Shown here: piece after piece, positions 35,263-43,479 of the stretch
Numbering within the stretch: the first letter of the stretch is position 1
Layout: every line of letters begins with the position of its first letter
Translations under genes and position numbers: made by a program
Assembly: GCF_002727065.1 (NCBI RefSeq)
Contig: NZ_PDVP01000007.1
Location: forward strand, 124,001-188,000
DNA: 64,000 bases
Reading direction: 5' to 3'
DNA from: Zhengella mangrovi
Lineage (GTDB): Bacteria > Pseudomonadota > Alphaproteobacteria > Rhizobiales > Rhizobiaceae
The notes under the pieces: generated by a model
Database searches by the model: none
Told to the model about the DNA's origin: nothing
Seen by the model: only the letters and a program-made list of their open reading frames with translations

Positions 35263-36225
35263 ATGAGCATGAAGATCGCGCTGGTCGGCATCGGCAAGAT
35301 CGCCCGCGACCAGCACGTGCCAATGATCGAAGCGTCGCCCGACTGGGAGCTTGCCGCCACGGTTTCGCGGGAAGGCCATGTCGAGGGCGTGGAGAGCTAC
35401 CGGGATTTCGCCGGGATGCTGGCGGCGCGTCCGGATATCGAGACGGTGTCGCTCTGCCTGCCGCCGGTGCCCCGTTTCGACTACGCCGCGCAGGCCATCC
35501 GCGCGGGCCGCAACGTGATGCTGGAGAAGCCGCCCGGCGCCTCGCTGTCGGAAGGGTTTGCCCTGGAAGCCATGGCGCGCGACGCCGGCGTCTCCATCTA
35601 TGCGACGTGGCACTCTCGCGAGGCCGCCATGGTGGCGCCGGCCAAGGCGTGGCTGGCGGACAAGCGGCTGAAGAGCCTCAAGGTCATCTGGAAGGAGGAC
35701 GTGCGGCGCTGGCATCCGGGCCAGAAATGGATCTGGGAGGCCGGCGGTCTCGGCGTCTTCGATCCGGGCATCAATGCACTGTCGATCGTCACGGAGATCC
35801 TGCCGGTTCCCATCCACCTGACCGGCGGCGACCTCTATTTCCCGGAGAACTGCGACACGCCGATCGCCGCCAGCGTGACCTTCTATCACCCCGGCGGCGC
35901 GGCGGTGACGGCCGACATGGATTTCCGCCAGCAAGGCGAGCAGATCTGGACCATCGAGGTTGAAACCGACGCCGGCTCGCTGGTGCTATCGGAGGGCGGC
36001 GCAAAGCTTGCCATCGACGGGACAGAGCAGACGGAATCGGCCGCGCTCGTGGAGACCGAGGACGGCAGCAACCCGCTGCTCGGCGGCGAATATGCGCGGC
36101 TCTACGCCCGCATGGCGGCGCTGGTGCGCGATCACGAGATCGACATGGACCTGGCGCCGATGGCGCATGTGGCCGATGCCTTCCTGCTTGGACGCCGCAT
36201 CGTCACGGACCCCTTCATCGAGTAG
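35263..36225 (+). CDS. Gfo/Idh/MocA sugar 1-dehydrogenase (galactose / L-arabinose)
   Basis: A 320-residue oxidoreductase with Rossmann start MKIALVGIGKIARDQHVP and EKPPGASLS (catalytic Lys of the family). Sequence and context fit D-galactose 1-dehydrogenase or the L-arabinose 1-dehydrogenase of Azospirillum, which belong together and oxidise both sugars at C1 to the lactone. Further conserved parts: WHSREAAMVAPAKAWL and WKEDVRRWHPGQKWI. It lies directly after the transporter genes and its stop is 4 bases before dgoK. Confidence 0.85.
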   Translation: MSMKIALVGIGKIARDQHVPMIEASPDWELAATVSREGHVEGVESYRDFAGMLAARPDIETVSLCLPPVPRFDYAAQAIRAGRNVMLEKPPGASLSEGFALEAMARDAGVSIYATWHSREAAMVAPAKAWLADKRLKSLKVIWKEDVRRWHPGQKWIWEAGGLGVFDPGINALSIVTEILPVPIHLTGGDLYFPENCDTPIAASVTFYHPGGAAVTADMDFRQQGEQIWTIEVETDAGSLVLSEGGAKLAIDGTEQTESAALVETEDGSNPLLGGEYARLYARMAALVRDHEIDMDLAPMAHVADAFLLGRRIVTDPFIE

Positions 36226-36229
36226 GGCC

Positions 36230-37162
36230 ATGAGCGAGACGCCATCACTTGCCGGGCTTGACTGGATCGCGGTGGACTGGGGCACCAGTTCGCTGCGCGT
36301 CTGGGCCATGGATGCGCAGGGCGGGGTGCTTGACCGGGCCACGTCGCGCGAGGGCATGTCGACGCTCTGGCCACAGGCCTACGAAGCGGTGCTGGTGCGT
36401 ATCGTCTCGCGCTGGCTCGGCGAGCGGACGGAACCGGTTCCGGTGATCGTCTGCGGCATGGCCGGGGCGCGGCAGGGCTGGCACGAAGCGGCCTACCGGC
36501 AGGCGCCATGCCGGCCGGCGACGCCAGGCAGCCTCACCGCCGTCGAAACCGCCGAGACGCGGCTCGCGGTATCGATCGTGCCGGGTATCTGCCAGGACGA
36601 TCCGCCGGATGTCATGCGGGGCGAGGAAACCCAGCTTGCAGGACTGCTGGCGGCGAGGAACATCGACGACGGCGTGGTCTGCATGCCGGGCACGCACAGC
36701 AAGTGGGTGCGGCTGGCCGGGGGGCGGGTCAGTGCCTTCACCACGGTCATGACGGGCGAGATGTTCGCGCTGCTGGCCGAGCGCTCGGTGCTGCGCCACA
36801 CGGTTGGCGACGGCGGCCACGATGCCGTTTCGTTCGCCCAGGCTGTCACCGACATGCTGGCGGCGCCGGAAATGCTGACCGCTGCCCTGTTCTCGGTGCG
36901 CGCGGGCGCTCTCCTGGATGACGCCGGGCCGGATGCCTGCCGGTCGCGGCTGTCCGGCCTGCTGGTCGGGGCGGAGATCGCGGCCATGCGCCCGCACTGG
37001 GCCGGCAAGACGGTGCACGTGGTTGGTGCCGGGCCGCTGGTCGAACGTTACGCGGAAGCCTTGCGCGTTGCCGGTGCCGATGCGGTGCCCGAGGACGGCG
37101 AAGCGCTGACGCTGGCGGGCCTGTCGGCCGTCCGCGCCGGAATGAACGGGGGAAAGACCTGA
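36230..37162 (+). CDS. dgoK: 2-dehydro-3-deoxygalactonokinase
   Basis: A 310-residue DgoK kinase phosphorylating 2-keto-3-deoxygalactonate at O6. The start DWIAVDWGTSSLRVWAMD is the ATPase-fold opening, then GMAGARQGW, GEETQLAGL, MPGTHSKWV and TGEMFALLAERSVLRH, all typical. Start at 36230 follows the dehydrogenase stop by 4 bases; the upstream open frame overlaps that gene and is rejected. The stop shares a base with the dgoA start (TGATG). Confidence 0.93.
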   Translation: MSETPSLAGLDWIAVDWGTSSLRVWAMDAQGGVLDRATSREGMSTLWPQAYEAVLVRIVSRWLGERTEPVPVIVCGMAGARQGWHEAAYRQAPCRPATPGSLTAVETAETRLAVSIVPGICQDDPPDVMRGEETQLAGLLAARNIDDGVVCMPGTHSKWVRLAGGRVSAFTTVMTGEMFALLAERSVLRHTVGDGGHDAVSFAQAVTDMLAAPEMLTAALFSVRAGALLDDAGPDACRSRLSGLLVGAEIAAMRPHWAGKTVHVVGAGPLVERYAEALRVAGADAVPEDGEALTLAGLSAVRAGMNGGKT

Positions 37163-37764
37163 TGCGCAAGCTCGTTGCCATCCTGCGCGGCATCCGGCCG
37201 GACGAAGCCCTTGGCATCGGCGAAGCACTGGTCGAGGCCGGTTTCTCGATGATCGAGGTGCCGCTCAATTCGCCCGAGCCGCTCGACAGCATCCGGCAAA
37301 TGGCCGGCGCCTTCGGCGACGCCGCGCTGATCGGCGCCGGAACGGTGCTGACGCCGGGGGACGTCGATGCCGTGGGGCAGGCGGGCGGGCGCCTCGTGGT
37401 GTCTCCCAATTGCGATCCCGCGGTCATCGCGCGCACGCTGGAACGCGGCATGGTTTCCATGCCCGGCGTGTTCACGCCGAGCGAATGTTTCGCCGCCATC
37501 CGTGCCGGCGCGCGGGCGATCAAGCTGTTTCCGGCGTCGCTGGCCGGAACCGCCGGGCTCAAGGCGATCAAGGCGGTGCTGCCGGCCGACGTCGAGGTCT
37601 ATGCCGTCGGTGGCGCATCGGCGGACAATTTCGGAGACTGGTTCGATGCCGGTGCCGCCGGCTTCGGCATCGGGACGGCGCTCTACAAGCCCGGCGACAC
37701 TGTGGACACGGTTGCGGCCAGCGCACGGGCGATGGTCGCCGCCTACGACCGTGCCCGGCGGTGA
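37162..37764 (+). CDS. dgoA: 2-dehydro-3-deoxy-6-phosphogalactonate aldolase
   Basis: A 200-residue class I aldolase of the KDPG/KDPGal family, cleaving 2-keto-3-deoxy-6-phosphogalactonate to pyruvate and glyceraldehyde-3-phosphate. Key parts: LVAILRGIRPDEAL, IEVPLNSPEPLDSI (Glu base), LVVSPNCDPAVI, MPGVFTPSE, and the Schiff-base Lys121 in AIKLFPAS. It is translationally coupled to dgoK. Confidence 0.94.
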   Translation: MRKLVAILRGIRPDEALGIGEALVEAGFSMIEVPLNSPEPLDSIRQMAGAFGDAALIGAGTVLTPGDVDAVGQAGGRLVVSPNCDPAVIARTLERGMVSMPGVFTPSECFAAIRAGARAIKLFPASLAGTAGLKAIKAVLPADVEVYAVGGASADNFGDWFDAGAAGFGIGTALYKPGDTVDTVAASARAMVAAYDRARR

Positions 37765-37812
37765 GCGGCGTTCCGGATCCGGGTCAAGGACAACATTGAA
37801 AGGACCTGACGC

Positions 37813-38730
37813 ATGAAAACTCCGCTTTCCGGCATCCTGCCGGTTGCCCCGACGCCGTTCCATGACGATGGCCGCGTCGACGGCGAGGGCATGAAGCGCG
37901 TGATCGACTGCATGATCGACCAGGGCGTCGATGCGATCTGCATCCTGGCCAATTACTCCGAGCAGTTCCTGCTGTCCGACGAGGAACGGGCGATGCTGAC
38001 ACGGCTTTGCCTGGAACACGCCGCGGGGCGGGTTCCGGTGATCGTGACGATCAGCCATTTCGCCACCGGGATCGTGACGGCGAGGGCACGGGAGGCCCAG
38101 GCCCTGGGCGCTTCGATGGTAATGATGATGCCGCCCTATCACGGCGTTGGCCTGGTGCCCGCGGCACAGGGCATCTTCGAGCACTTCAAGGCCGTCAGCG
38201 ACGCCATCTCCATTCCGATCATGGTGCAGGATGCGCCGCTTTCCGGCGCGCCGCTTCCCGTCGACCTGCTAGTCCGCATGGCGCGCGAACTGGAAAACGT
38301 GTCCTATTTCAAGATCGAGGTGCCGTTTGCCGCCGACAAGCTGGCGGCGCTGATCGATGCGGGCGGCGAGCACATCGTCGGGCCGTTCGACGGCGAGGAG
38401 GCGGTGACGCTGCTGGCCGACCTCGATGCCGGCTGCACTGGCACGATGACCTCGGCCATGTTCCCGGAAAAGATCAAGCCGATCGTCACCGAGCATCGCG
38501 CCGGCAACCTCGCGGCAGCGCTCGACCACTGGACGCGCTGCCTGCCGCTGATCAACCACGAGAACCGGCAGTGCGGCCTGAGGGCCACCAAGGTGGTGAT
38601 GAAGGAAGGCGGCGTCATCGGGTCAGATCACGTGCGCCATCCGCTCAAGCCGATGTCGGCGCGCACACGCGAGCGGCTCTTGTCTCTGGCGCGGGATCTC
38701 GACGTCCTCGCGCTTTCCTGGGGCAAGTGA
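37813..38730 (+). CDS. DapA-family 2-keto-3-deoxy-sugar-acid dehydratase/aldolase
   Basis: A 305-residue dihydrodipicolinate synthase-family TIM barrel. The Schiff-base Lys is Lys167 (SYFKIEVP) and MMMPPYHG has the catalytic Tyr; the opening GILPVAPTPFHDDGRVD is typical. Given the gene set, the best guess is L-2-keto-3-deoxyarabonate dehydratase (as in Azospirillum AraD), making alpha-ketoglutarate semialdehyde; another DapA-type lyase role is possible. It follows dgoA by 48 bases. Confidence 0.82.
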   Translation: MKTPLSGILPVAPTPFHDDGRVDGEGMKRVIDCMIDQGVDAICILANYSEQFLLSDEERAMLTRLCLEHAAGRVPVIVTISHFATGIVTARAREAQALGASMVMMMPPYHGVGLVPAAQGIFEHFKAVSDAISIPIMVQDAPLSGAPLPVDLLVRMARELENVSYFKIEVPFAADKLAALIDAGGEHIVGPFDGEEAVTLLADLDAGCTGTMTSAMFPEKIKPIVTEHRAGNLAAALDHWTRCLPLINHENRQCGLRATKVVMKEGGVIGSDHVRHPLKPMSARTRERLLSLARDLDVLALSWGK

Positions 38731-38755
38731 ACGGCGGCTTTCGAGGAGGAACGCC

Positions 38756-39652
38756 ATGACCATCGCCAAGGCCAATATCGTCCGGCTGGCTTCGGACTGC
38801 TCGGAACTGGGCGAGGGGCCTCACTACGACCGGGCCCGCGACACGGCCTACTGGTTCGACATCACCGGCTGTCGGCTGCATGAACACCGCTTTGCCTGCG
38901 GCGAGACGGTCAGCCATGTCCTGCCACGCATGGCGTCTGTCATCGCGCGCATCGATGATGACCGTCAGATGCTGGCGATGGAAGACGGGATCTACGTGCG
39001 CGACCGCCTGGGCGGCGGTCTCGACCTGCTGGTCGGGCTGGAGGCGGACAAGCCGGCGAACCGCTCCAACGACGGGCGCGTCCATCCGTCCGGGCGGCTG
39101 TGGATCGGCACGATGAGCAAGACGTCGGAACGGGCCGCCGGCGCGATCTACTGGTCGGACGGCAAGACGGTGCGGACGCTCTGGGACGGGATTTCCATTC
39201 CCAACTCGATCTGCTTCTCGCCGGACGGAACCGTCGGGCATTTCGCCGATACCGGGGCCAACAAGATCTGGCGCGTGGCCGTGGACCCGGCCACCGGCCT
39301 GCCGAGAGGCGAGCCGGACCTGTTCCTGTCGGGCGGCGACCTGCCGCTCGGCGGCTGGTTCGACGGTTCGGTGACCGATGCCGACGGCGTGCTCTGGAAC
39401 GCGGCCTGGGGCGGCGGCTCGGTTTCAGGCTTCGCGCCCGACGGAACGCTGGTCAACACGTTCGAAGTGCCGGCCGGGCAGACCAGCTGTCCGTGTTTTG
39501 TCGGGGGCAATCTCGACCGGATGCTTGTGACCACGGCCTGGCAGGGGTATTCGGAGGCCAAGCGCGCCGCCGACCCGGGAGCAGGGTACAGCTATCTCGT
39601 CGACGGACATTTCCATGGCATGGCGGATGCCGACTTCCGCCTCGATGCGTGA
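38756..39652 (+). CDS. SMP-30/gluconolactonase family sugar lactonase
   Basis: A 298-residue six-bladed beta-propeller of the SMP-30 family. Metal and active-site residues are visible: SELGEGPHYD (metal Glu), RSNDGRVHPSGRLWIGTM (Asn/Asp), PNSICFSPDG and GSVTDADGVLWNAAW (metal Asp). It should hydrolyse the galactono- or arabinonolactone made by the dehydrogenase. It overlaps no gene; the next starts 25 bases later. Confidence 0.9.
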   Translation: MTIAKANIVRLASDCSELGEGPHYDRARDTAYWFDITGCRLHEHRFACGETVSHVLPRMASVIARIDDDRQMLAMEDGIYVRDRLGGGLDLLVGLEADKPANRSNDGRVHPSGRLWIGTMSKTSERAAGAIYWSDGKTVRTLWDGISIPNSICFSPDGTVGHFADTGANKIWRVAVDPATGLPRGEPDLFLSGGDLPLGGWFDGSVTDADGVLWNAAWGGGSVSGFAPDGTLVNTFEVPAGQTSCPCFVGGNLDRMLVTTAWQGYSEAKRAADPGAGYSYLVDGHFHGMADADFRLDA

Positions 39653-39677
39653 CACGCAAAGACAGGGATCATTTCAT

Positions 39678-41183
39678 ATGCTGACAGGCAAACATCTCGT
39701 TGCCGGCGACTGGGTCGCCACAGAAACCACGTTCAAGTCGGAGCCGGCGCACGGCCCCGCGCACGACTTCGCCGTCGGCACGCCGGAGCTGGTCGACCGG
39801 GCGGCGAAGGCCGCCGAGGAGGCCTTCTGGTCCTATGGCTACTCGACGCGCGAGGAGCGCGCCGCCTTCCTCAACGCGATCGCCGAGGAGATCGAGGCGC
39901 GCGGCGAGGCGATCACCGAGATCGGCACCCAGGAGACCGGCCTGCCGGAAGCCCGGTTGCAGGGCGAGCGGGGCCGCACGACCGGCCAGCTGCGGCTGTT
40001 CGCCAGCCACATCCTGAAGGGCGACTATCTCGACCGGCGCCACGACGAGGCACTGCCGGACCGCCAGCCGCTGCCGCGGCCCGACATCAAGCTGGTCCAG
40101 CGGCCGATCGGCCCGGTGGCCGTCTTCGGCGCTTCCAACTTCCCGCTGGCCTTCTCGACGGCCGGCGGCGACACGGCCGCGGCCCTTGCGGCCGGCTGTC
40201 CCGTCGTCGTCAAGGGGCACTCGGCGCATCCGGGCACGGGCGAGATCGTCGCCCAGGCCATCGACGCGGCGATCAGGTCCTGCGGTCTGCATCCGGGCGT
40301 TTTCTCGCTCATCCAGGGGGGAAAGCGCGACGTCGGCCAGGCGCTTGTGCAGCATCCGCTGATCAAGGCGGTCGGCTTCACCGGTTCGCTCGGCGGCGGG
40401 CGGGCGCTGTTCGACCTGTGTGCCCAGCGGCCCGAGCCGATCCCCTTCTTCGGCGAACTGGGCTCCGTCAACCCGATGTTCCTGCTGCCTGAGGCGCTGA
40501 AAGCGCGTGGCGGCGAGATCGCCAAGGGCTGGGCCGGTTCGCTGACCATGGGCGCCGGGCAGTTCTGCACCAATCCGGGCATTTCCGTCGTCATCGACGG
40601 GCCAGATGCCGACGCCTATATCGAGGCGGCGACCGCCGCGTTGGAGCCGATCGGCGCGCAGACGATGCTCACCGACGGCATCGCGGCGGCCTATCGTGCC
40701 GGCCGCGACCGCGTCGCCGGGACGGCCGGCGTGCAGGAGGTTCTCACCAGCATGTGCGACCTGCGCAATGCCACGCCCTATCTGTTCGCCACGACGGGCA
40801 AGGAATGGCTGGAAAACGAGGTGCTCGGCGAGGAAGTCTTCGGCCCGCTCGGCCTGATCGTGCGCGTCGCCGACGTGGACGAGATGGTCAAGATCGCCCG
40901 CTCGCTGCACGGCCAGCTGACCTGCACGATCCACATGGACGACGGCGACACGGCGACCGGCCAGGCGATCATGCCGGTGCTGGAGCGCAAGGCCGGCCGT
41001 ATCCTGGCCAACGGCTTCCCGACCGGCGTGGAAGTCTGCGACGCCATGGTGCATGGCGGGCCTTACCCGGCATCGACCAATTTCGGCGCCACCTCCGTCG
41101 GCACCCTGTCGATCCGCCGCTTCCTGCGCCCGGTCAGCTACCAGAACATCCCCGACGCCCTGTTGCCGGGCGACCTTAAGTAA
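39678..41183 (+). CDS. Aldehyde dehydrogenase, alpha-ketoglutarate-semialdehyde type
   Basis: A 501-residue NAD(P)-dependent aldehyde dehydrogenase. The catalytic Cys is Cys297 (GAGQFCTNPG) with the general base Glu in FFGELGSVNP; the Rossmann region is PIGPVAVFGASNFPLAFSTAGGD. This motif set is that of alpha-ketoglutaric semialdehyde dehydrogenases in arabinose, glucarate and hydroxyproline pathways. It would complete L-arabinose to alpha-ketoglutarate. Start at 39678 rather than an upstream ATG inside the lactonase gene. Last gene of the sugar operon. Confidence 0.9.
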   Translation: MLTGKHLVAGDWVATETTFKSEPAHGPAHDFAVGTPELVDRAAKAAEEAFWSYGYSTREERAAFLNAIAEEIEARGEAITEIGTQETGLPEARLQGERGRTTGQLRLFASHILKGDYLDRRHDEALPDRQPLPRPDIKLVQRPIGPVAVFGASNFPLAFSTAGGDTAAALAAGCPVVVKGHSAHPGTGEIVAQAIDAAIRSCGLHPGVFSLIQGGKRDVGQALVQHPLIKAVGFTGSLGGGRALFDLCAQRPEPIPFFGELGSVNPMFLLPEALKARGGEIAKGWAGSLTMGAGQFCTNPGISVVIDGPDADAYIEAATAALEPIGAQTMLTDGIAAAYRAGRDRVAGTAGVQEVLTSMCDLRNATPYLFATTGKEWLENEVLGEEVFGPLGLIVRVADVDEMVKIARSLHGQLTCTIHMDDGDTATGQAIMPVLERKAGRILANGFPTGVEVCDAMVHGGPYPASTNFGATSVGTLSIRRFLRPVSYQNIPDALLPGDLK

Positions 41184-41193
41184 GGTTCATTGC

Positions 41194-41225
41194 CGGTCCG
41201 GCGGAATTTCCCGCCGGGCCGTTTT
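41194..41225 (+). terminator. Rho-independent terminator of the sugar operon
   Basis: An 11-bp stem with one G-U pair (41194-41204 with 41211-41221, 6-nt loop) followed by TTTT, 10 bases past the aldehyde dehydrogenase stop. Confidence 0.85.
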
Positions 41226-41243
41226 CAACCGGGAGGGGACGTG

Positions 41244-41636
41244 ATGGCATCGCTGTTCGACGAGGACCTGTTCGTCAAAGGCCTGGAACAACGCAAGGGC
41301 ACGCTCGGGGCAGAGTATGTCGAGAAGAACCTGGCGGCGGCGGACGATTTCACGCGGCCGTTCCAGGAGGCGATGACGGCGTGGTGCTGGGGTTTTGGCT
41401 GGGGCGACGACGTCATCCCTGCGAAGACACGCTCGATGATGAACCTCGCCATGCTCGGTGCGCTTGGCAAGATGCACGAGTGGGAAATCCATTGCCGCGG
41501 CGCGCTGACCAACGGTGTCAGCAAGGAAGAGATTCGCGCCATCGTGCATGTCGTCGGGATCTATTGCGGTGTGCCGCAGGCGCTGGAATGCTTCCGCGTG
41601 GCGCGCAAGGTGCTGGAAGAGGCCGGCCAGCTCTGA
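41244..41636 (+). CDS. Carboxymuconolactone decarboxylase family protein
   Basis: A 130-residue CMD/AhpD-like all-helical protein. PFQEAMTAWCWGFGWGDDVIPAKTRSMMNLAMLGALGKMHEWEIHC contains the family core in two parts, with GVSKEEIRAIVHVVGIYCGVPQALECFRVA near the C terminus. It resembles the gamma-carboxymuconolactone decarboxylase (PcaC) branch, but no beta-ketoadipate genes are adjacent. Start at 41244, with GGGAGGGGA upstream; it lies 18 bases past the sugar operon terminator. Confidence 0.88.
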   Translation: MASLFDEDLFVKGLEQRKGTLGAEYVEKNLAAADDFTRPFQEAMTAWCWGFGWGDDVIPAKTRSMMNLAMLGALGKMHEWEIHCRGALTNGVSKEEIRAIVHVVGIYCGVPQALECFRVARKVLEEAGQL

Positions 41637-41643
41637 AGGCCGG

Positions 41644-43344
41644 TCAGGCCAGCCCCTCGATCAGCGGACTCAGCCATTTCTCATAGCGGCGCCATGCCTC
41701 GGAACTGCCCTGGTAGAGCGGCTGGCGGACCTGGGCCGCGCTTGCCGTGCGCACGACGCGTTCGGTTTCATGGAAGCGCAGGCAGGCATCGTCCCAGGGC
41801 AGGCCGGCGAGAGCGACGAGCCGGCGCGTTTCCTCTTCCTGGTTGCGGGTCAGCCGCTCGTAATCCAGCACGTGGATGCGGCCGGGCAGGTGCGTCTGCC
41901 AGAAGACCATCAGGTCATCATGCAGCCTCGTGTAGGCGGCAATGTCCTGGAGGCTGCAGGTGAATTCCAGGCCGCGCGCCGGGAAGAAGGTCCGGAACAG
42001 CGACCAGCCGACGGCCACGGGATCGCGTCTGGTGTGGATGAAGACCGCTTCGGGCAGGGCGGCGGCGGCAAAACCGATCCAGCGGAAATTCAGCGGCATC
42101 TTGTCGATGATCACGGGCCGGGCGGCCTGAAGACCCGCGAGGCTCTCCAAATAGCTTGTGCGCACGGCGCCCAGGATCGTTTCGTCGATGCGGCCGGCTT
42201 CGAGGGCAGGGGCGACGGCGCGACGCAGGGCCTGCAGTTCGCCGGCGCCGCAGACCTGCGGGTGGCTCGCGAGAATCTGCTCCACCAGCGACGTGCCGGA
42301 GCGTGGCATGCCGAGAACGAAGACCGGGCGGGGGCAGGCCGGCGGGGCGTCCAGGGGGCGGGGCGGGGCCTGTTCGAAGACCGCCCGGATCCGCGCAAAG
42401 AGCGTTTCCTGCCTGGCCATGATGTCCGGCGCTGCCTTGCGGGCGATGGCGTTGGCTTCGCTGAAACAGGCGAAGGCGCCTTCGGCCTGCCCGGTCTCGT
42501 CCAGGGCCTTGCCGAGCGCGAAGCCGAGGTGCAGGCGGTCGCCTTCCGAACGGGCGGCGGCGTGTGCCTGTTGCATTGCCGCGATCTGCGGGTCGCCGTC
42601 GCGGAAGCGCTTCGAGACCGACAGGTTGCGCCAGGCCTCGGCATAGCCGGGCCGGTTTTCGAGCGCCTGTTCGTAGCGGGCAACGGCTTCTTCCCGCCGG
42701 CCGAGCGCGGCGAGCGCGATGCCGAGATTGTTGAGCGCCTCCGGATAACCCGGCTTCGACGCCAGGGCGGATTCGAGCGGGGTGATGGCCTCTGCCGGCC
42801 GGTCGAGGCCATTCAGCGCGTTGCCGAGATTGTTGAGCGCTTCCGGGTAATCCGGTTGCATCTCCAGCGCCTCGTTCAGGCTGGCGATCGCCTCGTCATG
42901 CCGGCCGAGCCTGTTCAGCGCATCGCCGATATTGTTGTGATGGGAGGCCTGGCCGGGTGCCAGCGCGAGTGCGCGCCGATGGGCTTCCAGCGCCTCTCGC
43001 GGGCGCCCCATGGCGGCGAGGCATGCGCCGGCGATGGTGTGCAGCAGGGCGACGCCGGGATGGTGCTCGGCAAGGGCCTGCGCCTGTCTCAAGGCCTCGG
43101 TGTATCGGCCCTGCCACAACAGCGACACCACGGGCTCGGCTTTCGCGCGGTCGAGCGGCGGGCCTTTCCGCCCCCCGCCGGGGTTTCGGGACAGGGCCTC
43201 CAGGCCGTCGGCGGCGCGGCGGTTGTCAGGGTAGCGCTGCAGGACCGCGGCATAGAGCATTTCGGCGCCCGGGCGGTCGCCCTTCCTGGCCAGCGCGGCA
43301 GCCTTCTTCAGCGCCTGGTCGACGGATCGGAACTGAACGGTCAT
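41644..43344 (-). CDS. TPR repeat sulfotransferase
   Basis: A 566-residue fusion. Residues 1 to about 290 are tetratricopeptide repeats, for example YPEALNNLGNALNGLDRPAEAI and its near copy YPEALNNLGIALAALGRREEA. The C-terminal half is a sulfotransferase domain: VFVLGMPRSGTSLVEQIL is the 5'-phosphosulfate loop for PAPS, and FIHTRRDPVAVGWS the 3'-phosphate site. Such fusions are common in marine and plant-associated alphaproteobacteria; the acceptor could be a protein, peptide or polysaccharide. Converges with the CMD gene (7 bases). Confidence 0.88.
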   Translation of the reverse strand: MTVQFRSVDQALKKAAALARKGDRPGAEMLYAAVLQRYPDNRRAADGLEALSRNPGGGRKGPPLDRAKAEPVVSLLWQGRYTEALRQAQALAEHHPGVALLHTIAGACLAAMGRPREALEAHRRALALAPGQASHHNNIGDALNRLGRHDEAIASLNEALEMQPDYPEALNNLGNALNGLDRPAEAITPLESALASKPGYPEALNNLGIALAALGRREEAVARYEQALENRPGYAEAWRNLSVSKRFRDGDPQIAAMQQAHAAARSEGDRLHLGFALGKALDETGQAEGAFACFSEANAIARKAAPDIMARQETLFARIRAVFEQAPPRPLDAPPACPRPVFVLGMPRSGTSLVEQILASHPQVCGAGELQALRRAVAPALEAGRIDETILGAVRTSYLESLAGLQAARPVIIDKMPLNFRWIGFAAAALPEAVFIHTRRDPVAVGWSLFRTFFPARGLEFTCSLQDIAAYTRLHDDLMVFWQTHLPGRIHVLDYERLTRNQEEETRRLVALAGLPWDDACLRFHETERVVRTASAAQVRQPLYQGSSEAWRRYEKWLSPLIEGLA

Positions 43345-43479
43345 CCTTCCCCTTCGATTCGCCTGGACTGGAATCGGGAACCGATGATGATGCGTGAACC
43401 TTGTCCGAAGCGGGAGTGACGCCCGGCAGGCTTGCCTGATGCCGATCCAGACACATTCTTTTCAAAACGGATCCTTTTC

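Noticed and set aside
41244-41636. Beta-ketoadipate pathway gene pcaC
   Set aside because: The fold fits but no other pca genes are near, so the general CMD family name is safer.
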